A stretch of DNA of 13,772 nt from JAAYFT01 sp041655755 (GTDB lineage: Bacteria > Bacillota > Clostridia > Tissierellales > Tissierellaceae), in the NCBI GenBank assembly GCA_041655755.1, contig JBBAEY010000060.1, positions 1 through 13,772 on the forward strand. Direction: 5' to 3'. Below are positions 6,495 to 12,074 of this stretch, one piece after another; position 1 is the stretch's first letter, and each line of letters starts with the position of its first letter. The notes beneath the pieces are model-generated. The model saw only the letters and a program-made list of their open reading frames with translations, did no database searches and had not been told where the DNA came from. A program made the translations under genes and the position numbers.

Positions 6495-7316
6495 TTGTAC
6501 AAATTAATCGCAATTGATTTGGATGGTACCTTATTAGATGATAAAAAGGATATTCCAAGGGATAATCTTGAAACCATAAATTTGCTAATTGAAAAGGGAT
6601 ATGAAATTGTGGTAGCTACGGGGAGGAGATATTGGTCGGCTAAGGAACTGACAAAAAAAATCAATGGCCATATAACTATAATTGCAAATAATGGCAACAT
6701 AGTTAGAAACTCCTTAAACGATGAATTATTGATTTCCAAATATATGGATACTGAAGATTATAAAATAATCATTGAAGAAGGTATGAGAAGAAATTTACAT
6801 CCTGTTATACACATCGATGCCTATAATGAGGGTATAGATTTGATAATAGAGAGAGGTAGAGAGTACGGCGAGTATGTAATGAGAGAGGGAAGATTTAAGG
6901 AAGTAAAGTCATTTTTAGAAATTGGAAACGAAAAAATTCTTACTATAGTTTACGGGGATTCTAAAAAAGCCCTCTATCCCTTTTACGAATTCATAAGTAA
7001 AAATTATTCAGATAATTTTAACATTCACATAATGGAGAACCTTGATTTAGTTGAGTCTATGATAGAAATAATGAATCCAGATGGTAACAAGTGGAAGACA
7101 ATTCTAGAATATGCATCTGGAATGGATATCAGCCCTGAGGAAATAATCACCATAGGTGACAACAACAACGATATTAGCATGATAAAGAACTCTGGGCTTG
7201 GGATTGCCATGAAGAATGGAAGCGATATGGTAAAATCCGTAGCTAAGATAATAACAAAAAAAGACAATAACGAATCTGGTGTTGCTTTTGAATTAAAAAG
7301 GGTATTAAGTATATAG
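6495..7316 (+). CDS. Cof-type HAD hydrolase (HAD superfamily IIB phosphatase)
   Basis: The 273-residue protein starts at TTG 6495, giving the N-terminus MYKLIAIDLDGTLLDD, exactly where Cof-type HAD proteins begin. Motif I is DLDGT, with nucleophile Asp8 and acid/base Asp10. Motif II is ATGR (about 41-44). Motif III is the NKWK region with Lys199, and motif IV is GDNNND (221-226), which binds Mg. The stretch between about 85 and 190 is the alpha/beta C2B cap that sets specificity. Known members hydrolyse sugar phosphates, FMN/5-amino-6-ribitylamino-uracil phosphate or pyridoxal phosphate; the substrate here cannot be read from the sequence. The radical SAM gene follows after 17 nt, probably in the same operon. 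No space for a promoter exists between the upstream hairpin and the ribosome binding site, so expression may depend on read-through. Confidence 0.92.
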   Translation: MYKLIAIDLDGTLLDDKKDIPRDNLETINLLIEKGYEIVVATGRRYWSAKELTKKINGHITIIANNGNIVRNSLNDELLISKYMDTEDYKIIIEEGMRRNLHPVIHIDAYNEGIDLIIERGREYGEYVMREGRFKEVKSFLEIGNEKILTIVYGDSKKALYPFYEFISKNYSDNFNIHIMENLDLVESMIEIMNPDGNKWKTILEYASGMDISPEEIITIGDNNNDISMIKNSGLGIAMKNGSDMVKSVAKIITKKDNNESGVAFELKRVLSI

Positions 7317-7333
7317 GGGAAAGGAGGAAGAGT

Positions 7334-8287
7334 TTGAGTCAAATAACAGTATATAATACCTATTCGAAATATTTAATGGAGAAGTATGGGGAGAAAGTTT
7401 ACAAGTTACCGATTAGTTTGCCTGTGACATGTCCCAATAGGGATGGAAATTTAGGTTTTGGTGGATGCATCTTTTGTGGAGAAGAAGGGGGAACCTTTGA
7501 AAACCTTCCTTCATCTATGACAGTAAGAAATCAAATTGAAAAGAACAGGAAATATATAGGAGAAAAATATAAGGCAAAGAAGTTTATTGCCTACTATCAA
7601 AACTTTACCAATACCTATATGCCCTTTGAGGATTTTAAATCTTTCATTGAGGAAAGTTTAATAGATGATATAGTTTCTATATCTATATCTACAAGGCCAG
7701 ATTGTGTCAATGAAAGATATTTGGAGTATCTTTCTAAGATTCAAAATATCTATAATATCGATATTACCCTAGAACTAGGTCTACAGACTGTAAATTATCA
7801 TTCACTTCTAAAAATCAATAGGGGCCATAGTCTGGGCGAATATATAGATGCCAGCATGAAGGTAAAGAAATATGGCCTTCGAAACTGTACACATCTAATA
7901 CTAAACCTTCCATGGGATGACAGGATTGACGTCATAGAGAATGCAAAAGTTGTCTCAGCCTTAGGTGTCGATGAGGTGAAGCTCCATGCCTTGTATGTAG
8001 TTGATGGAACAGCCCTGGGTGTAATGTATAAGAAAGGGGAAATAGAGCTATTATCTAGAAATGAGTATATGGAGAGGGTAATCTTATTTTTACAATACCT
8101 AGATCCCAGTATCGTAGTACAAAGAATAATTGGGAGGGCCCCGGAAGAAAACCTATTGTTTGTAAATTGGAATGAGTCCTGGTGGAAAATCAGAGATGAA
8201 ATTGTGGACCTAATGGAGGAGAGAGGTACCTTTCAGGGAATGGAATACAATTATTTACACGGAAAAGGCCTAAAGAAATTTGGATAA
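7334..8287 (+). CDS. TIGR01212-family radical SAM protein (YtqA/YhcC-like)
   Basis: The 317-residue protein has the family's atypical cluster motif CPNRDG...GCIFCG. Cys33, Cys45 and Cys48 are spaced CX11CX2C rather than the usual CX3CX2C, which is diagnostic for this group. YYQNFTNTY (about 88-96), SISTRPDC (about 117-124), LELGLQT (about 146-152) and the HLILNLP strand (about 187-193) are further family blocks lining the SAM barrel. Family members are B. subtilis YtqA and E. coli YhcC. From memory, YtqA has been linked to the aminomethyl-uridine wobble modification of tRNA (name MnmL); I regard that as likely but not shown here. It starts at TTG 7334 with AAGGAGG at about 7320-7326. It is downstream of the HAD gene by 17 nt, and a hairpin follows the stop. 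Confidence 0.92.
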   Translation: MSQITVYNTYSKYLMEKYGEKVYKLPISLPVTCPNRDGNLGFGGCIFCGEEGGTFENLPSSMTVRNQIEKNRKYIGEKYKAKKFIAYYQNFTNTYMPFEDFKSFIEESLIDDIVSISISTRPDCVNERYLEYLSKIQNIYNIDITLELGLQTVNYHSLLKINRGHSLGEYIDASMKVKKYGLRNCTHLILNLPWDDRIDVIENAKVVSALGVDEVKLHALYVVDGTALGVMYKKGEIELLSRNEYMERVILFLQYLDPSIVVQRIIGRAPEENLLFVNWNESWWKIRDEIVDLMEERGTFQGMEYNYLHGKGLKKFG

Positions 8288-8296
8288 GGCTCTTAG

Positions 8297-8323
8297 GGCT
8301 ATAAAGCTTTTTAGCTTTTGGCC
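8297..8323 (+). other. Strong intergenic hairpin without a T-tract
   Basis: GGCTATAAAGCT (8297-8308) can pair with AGCTTTTGGCC (8313-8323) around a TTTT loop, giving 11 pairs with one bulged T and one G-T wobble. The bases after it (GATAAAAT) are not a T-run, so it does not look like a classic terminator. It could be an mRNA 3'-end stabiliser, a processing site or a weak terminator. Confidence 0.4.
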
Positions 8324-8365
8324 GATAAAATATTAAATAATTAAAGAAAGGTTAAGGTGGTTGCC

Positions 8366-8800
8366 ATGGTTAAATTCATTTTAGGTGAAAAAGGTTCTGG
8401 AAAGACAAAGTGGCTTATCGACAATGCCAACAAAGATTTGGGGGAAGGCAACGGTAATATTGCCTTTATTGACGTGGATGACAATCATATTTTTTCCTTA
8501 AATCATAATGTTAGATTAATTAATGCCATGGAATTCAATATCTTGGATATTGAGTCATTCTATGGCTTTTTGTGTGGAATAATTGGCATGGACTATGATT
8601 TAGAAAAGATTTATGTTGATAGTATATACAAGGTAGTTGAACTAGATATTGCAGCACTGGAAAGCCTATTGGAGAAGCTTGGCAAGATTGGAGAAAAATT
8701 TGATACCCAATTTTATATAAATATTGACTACACCTTAGACGACATACCGGAAAAATTAAAAGATAGCTGTATAGAAATAGAAGTAGACTATGCTGTATAA
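8366..8800 (+). CDS. Small P-loop ATP-binding protein, unknown function
   Basis: The 144-residue protein begins MVKFILGEKGSGKT, a perfect Walker A motif (GEKGSGKT, residues 7-14). A hydrophobic strand ending in Asp, KIYVDS (81-86), could be Walker B. FIDVDDN (35-41) and the SFYGFLCGIIG segment (64-74) resemble a conserved but uncharacterised family I recall from clostridial genomes, sometimes loosely labelled PilT-like or ATP-binding protein. There is no full AAA or kinase fold beyond this, and no membrane segment or partner gene points to a role. I chose ATG 8366, which has AAGGTGG at 8354-8360. An alternative GTG at 8357 would sit inside that site. It is bounded by a hairpin upstream and a bidirectional terminator downstream. 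Confidence 0.8.
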   Translation: MVKFILGEKGSGKTKWLIDNANKDLGEGNGNIAFIDVDDNHIFSLNHNVRLINAMEFNILDIESFYGFLCGIIGMDYDLEKIYVDSIYKVVELDIAALESLLEKLGKIGEKFDTQFYINIDYTLDDIPEKLKDSCIEIEVDYAV

Positions 8801-8804
8801 GAGA

Positions 8805-8830
8805 AAGGCAGGATTTAATCCTGCCTTCTT
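8805..8830. terminator. Bidirectional terminator between convergent genes
   Basis: AAGGCAGGAT (8805-8814) and ATCCTGCCTT (8818-8827) form a perfect 10-bp stem with a TTA loop. Plus-strand transcripts continue with CTTGAC. Minus-strand transcripts continue with TTTCTCTT, the better U-rich tail. It lies between the ends of the P-loop gene (8800) and the DUF1540 gene (8833). Confidence 0.85.
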
Positions 8831-8832
8831 GA

Positions 8833-9003
8833 CTATTTCATGCTTCCACCAGGAGTAAAGGTCGCGCAGTCTGTTTCCTCTGCTGTGGAGGCATTTCTAG
8901 GTTTGATTTCGATTTTGCCAGCAGTGCAAACATCTCCTTCTTTATAGAAACCACAAGTATTTACAACGCATCTAACTCCTTCAGTTATCTTTTCCTCAGT
9001 CAT
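8833..9003 (-). CDS. DUF1540 small four-cysteine protein
   Basis: The 56-residue minus-strand protein has four cysteines, Cys12, Cys17, Cys26 and Cys46, spaced CX4CX8CX19C, with the closing ETDCATF block. This is the DUF1540 pattern found in many Firmicutes. The arrangement suggests a small zinc or iron-sulfur site; no function is established for the family. The start at 9003 is chosen because AAAGGAG (plus-strand bases 9010-9016) is 6 nt upstream. The open frame continues to 9036, but that extension has no ribosome binding site. It is monocistronic, with its own promoter region shared divergently with rsuA and a bidirectional terminator at its end. Confidence 0.88.
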   Translation of the reverse strand: MTEEKITEGVRCVVNTCGFYKEGDVCTAGKIEIKPRNASTAEETDCATFTPGGSMK

Positions 9004-9009
9004 GGCTTT

Positions 9010-9016
9010 CTCCTTT
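9010..9016 (-). promoter_or_regulatory. Ribosome binding site setting the DUF1540 start
   Basis: On the minus strand this reads AAAGGAG, 6 nt before the ATG at 9003. It argues against the longer frame that would begin at 9036. Confidence 0.8.
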
Positions 9017-9053
9017 CTTGAAAAAAATTCTTTCAATAGTAGTTTGACAAATT

Positions 9054-9084
9054 ATTATACAATTATTCAATTTTATAAAATCAA
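9054..9084 (-). promoter_or_regulatory. Putative promoter of the DUF1540 gene
   Basis: On the minus strand, TATAAT (plus bases 9054-9059) is preceded at 19 nt by TTGATT (plus bases 9079-9084). The -10 is perfect and about 50 nt from the start codon; the spacing is slightly long. Confidence 0.5.
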
Positions 9085-9088
9085 ATAA

Positions 9089-9099
9089 TGGTATACAAT
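9089..9099 (+). promoter_or_regulatory. Putative -10 region of the rsuA promoter
   Basis: TGGTATACAAT carries an extended -10 arrangement (TG, one base, TATACA) or, read two bases later, TACAAT. It lies about 30 nt before the rsuA ATG. No convincing -35 is seen at 16-18 nt, which an extended -10 can tolerate. A TTGACA at 9044-9049 is too far upstream to pair with it. Confidence 0.4.
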
Positions 9100-9125
9100 A
9101 TAAATAAAAAATAGAAGGTGAAACA

Positions 9126-9848
9126 ATGATAAAGACAGAGAGACTAGATAAGATAGTTTCAAACATGGGCTATGGTAGTAGGAAAGAAGTGAAAAGATAT
9201 ATAAAAGATGGCAGGGTAAAGGTAAACGATTTGGTGGTCTTAAATAATGAATTAAAGGTTGACCCTCATAAAGATATGATTTTTTTTGACGATGAAAAAA
9301 TAAATTACAGGCAGTTCATATACCTGATGATGAACAAGCCAAAGGGACTGGTTTCATCTACGGACGACCCTAAAAGCAAAACAGTCATCGATATTTTGAC
9401 TAGGGAATATATAAACTACAGGCCCTTTCCTCTAGGAAGATTAGATAAGGATACCGAAGGCCTCTTGCTTATTTCAAATGACGGGAAATTAGCCCATGAA
9501 CTATTATCTCCAAAGAAAAAAGTTAATAAGACCTATTATGTGGAAGTAGATGACTATGTAGGTGAGGAATATATAGCTGAGTTTCAAGCAGGTATAGTAT
9601 TGGACGATGGATACAAGACCTTACCCTCGCAATTGGAAATAATCAATTCTAGTGCCGTATCCAGACTTTACCTAACTATCCAGGAAGGGAAATTTCATCA
9701 GGTCAAGAGGATGTTTGAAGCCATTGGAATGAAGGTGCTTTATTTAAAGAGGATTTCTATGGGCAGGCTGGTATTGGACCAGACATTGGAGCCAGGACAA
9801 TATAGGGAATTAAGTGAAAATGAATTAAACTTATTAAAAAACCCTTAG
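9126..9848 (+). CDS. rsuA: 16S rRNA pseudouridine synthase RsuA
   Basis: The 240-residue protein has an S4 RNA-binding domain at residues about 4-50 (ERLDKIVSNMGYGSRKE...DGRVKVND) and a RsuA/RluB-type catalytic domain after it. The catalytic Asp107 lies in GRLDKDTEGLLL (104-115). MNKPKG (69-74), VSSTDDP (76-82), HQVKRMF and the closing LEPGQYR block fit RsuA, which in E. coli isomerises U516 of 16S rRNA during small-subunit assembly, rather than RluB/E/F. Length is normal for Firmicute RsuA. GAAGGTG 6 nt before ATG 9126 supports the start. It is transcribed away from DUF1540. The next gene starts about 57 nt on and has its own apparent promoter. Confidence 0.93.
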   Translation: MIKTERLDKIVSNMGYGSRKEVKRYIKDGRVKVNDLVVLNNELKVDPHKDMIFFDDEKINYRQFIYLMMNKPKGLVSSTDDPKSKTVIDILTREYINYRPFPLGRLDKDTEGLLLISNDGKLAHELLSPKKKVNKTYYVEVDDYVGEEYIAEFQAGIVLDDGYKTLPSQLEIINSSAVSRLYLTIQEGKFHQVKRMFEAIGMKVLYLKRISMGRLVLDQTLEPGQYRELSENELNLLKNP

Positions 9849-9862
9849 TCTTATGGTATAAT
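9834..9862 (+). promoter_or_regulatory. Promoter of the Tyr-rich protein gene
   Basis: TTAAAA (9834-9839), a 17-nt spacer and a perfect TATAAT (9857-9862) preceded by TGG form an extended -10 promoter. It overlaps the last codons and stop of rsuA and stands about 40 nt before the next start. Confidence 0.6.
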
Positions 9863-9905
9863 GTATGATGTGTATTAGGACTAAATATTAGATAGGGTGT
9901 ATGAT

Positions 9906-10460
9906 TTGGAGTATTATAGTAAGATTAGAGGTAGTTTTGACGAATTTTTAGATAGGAGATCTTCACTTATCTTTGAATTTGAAAATGGAAAGATTAACAA
10001 GAGACAGTTTCTCGAGTATAACTATGACCTAGTAATGAGAATGAACATAAGGCCATTTTTAAGAATTGATAATTTTCAGATGGGTATGTACAACTACCAG
10101 TATTACAATGTTTTAGCTAAGTATTTTACCATGTTGGCCAAGGAAGTAAAGGAGACTAGGAAGCGTCAGAGATATTATAACTATTACCTCAATAAGGGGA
10201 ATAACTACTATCAGGAAAAGGATAAGGCGGCATTGGACCTGTTAAACTATTTAAACTTCCAGGGGGTAGAAGCCTATTATATCAATTTGAACTCTAGGAG
10301 GCTTGACGACAGCCTGTATGAAATAGTTCTCCTCAATTACAAGGAGGCCATCTTTCATTCAAAATCAAAGTGGCTATTGGATATACTCAAGGACAGGGGC
10401 GTGTTTATTAAAAAGAAAAGGACATCTTTAATTGATGAATACATAAATAACAAGTATTAA
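9906..10460 (+). CDS. Conserved hypothetical Tyr-rich protein (DUF6648-like)
   Basis: The 184-residue protein is soluble, helical, charged and unusually rich in Tyr and Asn. Blocks that look conserved are a YNYDLVMRMNIRPF stretch, then NYQYYNVLAKYFTMLAKE, a basic KRQRYYNYYLNKGNNYY stretch, FQGVEAYYI and a closing SLIDEYINNKY. The layout resembles a clostridial family I recall as DUF6648; I cannot confirm that without a search. No catalytic motif, signal peptide or membrane span is visible. I place the start at TTG 9906, which has AGGGTG at 9894-9899 six nt upstream. GTG 9897 is in frame and would add three residues, but has no ribosome binding site. Its stop codon lies inside the downstream terminator. 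Function unknown. Confidence 0.75.
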   Translation: MEYYSKIRGSFDEFLDRRSSLIFEFENGKINKRQFLEYNYDLVMRMNIRPFLRIDNFQMGMYNYQYYNVLAKYFTMLAKEVKETRKRQRYYNYYLNKGNNYYQEKDKAALDLLNYLNFQGVEAYYINLNSRRLDDSLYEIVLLNYKEAIFHSKSKWLLDILKDRGVFIKKKRTSLIDEYINNKY

Positions 10461-10487
10461 AGTCTTCCAAGTGGAAGACTTTATTTT
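10459..10487. terminator. Terminator shared by convergent genes, overlapping both stop codons
   Basis: AAAGTCTTCC (10459-10468) and GGAAGACTTT (10473-10482) form a perfect 10-bp stem with an AAGT loop, followed by ATTTT on the plus strand. The stop of the plus-strand gene (10458-10460) and the stop of the minus-strand gene (10481-10483) both fall in the stem. The minus-strand tail, TAATACTT, is less U-rich. Confidence 0.85.
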
Positions 10488-10990
10488 GCAATGATCCTTA
10501 CTATATCTTCGACAGGGCTGCCGAATTTAATTTCAAAGTTTCCCGATTTCAATTTGGTGTCCAAGTTTAATTCCTGGGATTTCTCAACAAATTCACTTCT
10601 GCTGGCTACTAAACCATTCCTTTCCAAGATATCTCCTATACTTGATGGCAGGGAACCAGGTGGTACTGTGATTTTAACTACTCGTCCCTCTACGGGGCTT
10701 GTGTCAAGAGGGATGTCCTCTATGGGCGGTTCATCTACTGTGGCTTCTTGACTGTCTTCAGGATCAGCTATTTCAGGCTCTGGATCCGGCTCTACATGGT
10801 CTTCCTCATAGTCCCTATTGCCATGAACTATTACTGTATTATGGTCGGGTATATCGAGGGCATCCTTTGCAAATAATAGCTCTAGCCTCCAGCCAATTAC
10901 CAATATGACAATACCAACAATTCCAATCATTATTATGTAGTCTATAAAATCATAGATAAAATCTTTAATATTTTCATAAAAATTTTTCAT
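10481..10990 (-). CDS. Membrane-anchored protein with an MltG N-terminal (LysM-like) domain only
   Basis: The 169-residue minus-strand protein has three parts. A single hydrophobic segment (about 17-36, IIMIGIVGIVILVIGW) is a likely signal anchor placing the rest outside. A long acidic, Pro/Glu/Asp-rich linker follows (about 60-100). A C-terminal domain (about 103-169) runs VVKITVPPGS, a helix with ILERNGLV, EFVEKSQELNLD, LKSGNFEI and EDIVRII. This last part matches the LysM-like segment at the N-terminus of the endolytic murein transglycosylase MltG/YceG. The MltG catalytic domain with its essential Glu is absent, so enzyme activity is unlikely; glycan binding is inferred. The start at 10990 has AGAGGTGA (plus bases 10995-11002) four nt upstream. 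The open frame extends to 11230, but that would overlap the divergent pseudouridine synthase. Confidence 0.8.
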   Translation of the reverse strand: MKNFYENIKDFIYDFIDYIIMIGIVGIVILVIGWRLELLFAKDALDIPDHNTVIVHGNRDYEEDHVEPDPEPEIADPEDSQEATVDEPPIEDIPLDTSPVEGRVVKITVPPGSLPSSIGDILERNGLVASRSEFVEKSQELNLDTKLKSGNFEIKFGSPVEDIVRIIAK

Positions 10991-10994
10991 GTAG

Positions 10995-11002
10995 TCACCT
11001 CT
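10995..11002 (-). promoter_or_regulatory. Ribosome binding site setting the MltG-like start
   Basis: The minus strand reads AGAGGTGA four nt before the ATG at 10990. This decides against an 80-residue upstream extension of the open frame. Confidence 0.75.
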
Positions 11003-11044
11003 TAGAGAACTTTGTAAAAGATAGGTTTTAGTCAAACAATCATG

Positions 11045-11062
11045 TATAATATAATTATAACA
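11045..11062. promoter_or_regulatory. Overlapping divergent -10 elements
   Basis: On the plus strand, two overlapping TATAAT hexamers (11045-11050 and 11050-11055) lie about 35-45 nt before the pseudouridine synthase start. On the minus strand, an extended -10 TGTTATAAT (plus bases 11054-11062) lies about 65 nt before the MltG-like start. The core TATAATTATA (11050-11059) is a perfect palindrome. Neither direction shows a good -35. Confidence 0.45.
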
Positions 11063-11088
11063 CAAAACAGGGAAAAGGTGAGAAAAGA

Positions 11089-12057
11089 TTGAGAGAAATA
11101 ACAATAGATAAAAATGAGGCCCACCAGAGGCTGGATAGATTTTTAAGAAAGTACCTGGCAGAGGCTTCTCAGAGTTTTCTTTACAAAATGATAAGAAAAA
11201 AGAATATAAAATTGAATGGAAATAGGGCAAGGCCAGATGATATGATAGAAGAAGGAGACACCATACAACTGTATTTATCTGATGAAACCATAGAGAAATT
11301 CAGAGCTAGAAAGACAGGGGTAAGGTCCAGCCTAATGCCCAACATAATATATGAGGACCACAATATCCTATTGATGAATAAGCCGGTAGGTATATTATCC
11401 CATAGTACAGGTGAGAAGTTCGAGGAAAACATTGTGGATAGTATGACTGCCTATTTAATTGAAAGGGGAGACTTTATACCAAGAATTGAAAAATCCTTCT
11501 CCCCCTCTATATGCAACAGATTAGACAGAAACACGTCGGGAATAATCATAGGTGCAAAGAATTATCAGGCTCTAAAGGCTATAAATGAAGCCATCAGGCA
11601 GGGTCAGGTGGAAAGATGGTATAAGACTATTGTCAAGGGCCTAGTCAGTAGGGAGATGAGAAAAGAAGCCTTCCTTTCAAAGGATCAGGATAGGAATATT
11701 GTTCAAATTCACAAGGGGGACTTTGAAGGTGCCAAGAAGATTATTACAGTATTGAGACCATTAATTTCAAAAAATGGGTATACATTATTAGAGGTTCAAT
11801 TGATAACAGGCAGGACCCACCAAATTAGGGGGCACTTATCTTCTCTGGGCTATCCTGTTGTGGGGGATAGAAAGTATGGCCTTTCAAAGGAAAATGCTAC
11901 TTTTAGGGAAAAATATGGCCTAGACAACCAATGGCTGCATGGGTATAAGCTTGAATTTAAGGGTCTAAGTGGGGAGCTGGAGTATTTAAATGGAAGGGTC
12001 TTCATTGCTGATTCAAAGGGAAATTTCGGACAAATTGAAAGGGATTTATTTGACTAA
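11089..12057 (+). CDS. RluA-family 23S rRNA/tRNA pseudouridine synthase
   Basis: The 322-residue protein has an N-terminal S4 domain (about 12-60: HQRLDRFLRKYL...NIKLNGNRARPDDMIEEGD) and an RluA-type catalytic domain from about residue 85. The active-site Asp146 lies in NRLDRNTSG (143-151). MNKPVG (96-101), GRTHQIRGHL and YPVVGDRKYG are the standard RluA blocks. This architecture is that of RluC/RluD-type enzymes, which modify 23S rRNA helices; the target cannot be assigned from sequence alone. The start is TTG 11089 with AAAGGTGAG about 8 nt upstream. It is divergent from the MltG-like gene and 17 nt upstream of the nucleoside kinase gene, so likely co-transcribed with it. Confidence 0.92.
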   Translation: MREITIDKNEAHQRLDRFLRKYLAEASQSFLYKMIRKKNIKLNGNRARPDDMIEEGDTIQLYLSDETIEKFRARKTGVRSSLMPNIIYEDHNILLMNKPVGILSHSTGEKFEENIVDSMTAYLIERGDFIPRIEKSFSPSICNRLDRNTSGIIIGAKNYQALKAINEAIRQGQVERWYKTIVKGLVSREMRKEAFLSKDQDRNIVQIHKGDFEGAKKIITVLRPLISKNGYTLLEVQLITGRTHQIRGHLSSLGYPVVGDRKYGLSKENATFREKYGLDNQWLHGYKLEFKGLSGELEYLNGRVFIADSKGNFGQIERDLFD

Positions 12058-12061
12058 TTAG

Positions 12062-12070
12062 AGAGGTGAT
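12062..12070 (+). promoter_or_regulatory. Ribosome binding site choosing the nucleoside kinase start
   Basis: AGAGGTGAT has its GAGG core 8 nt before GTG 12075. A longer frame could begin at GTG 12066, but that codon lies within this site. The ATG at 12071 is out of frame. Confidence 0.7.
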
Positions 12071-12074
12071 ATGG

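Noticed and set aside
7025..7342. 105-codon minus-strand open frame opposite the HAD gene
   Set aside because: It is a complement-strand shadow of the conserved HAD motif III-IV region, with no independent support.
10991..11230. 80-residue N-terminal extension of the minus-strand MltG-like protein
   Set aside because: It would overlap the start of the divergent RluA-family gene and the shared promoter region. The internal Met at 10990 has a clear ribosome binding site and leads directly into the membrane anchor.
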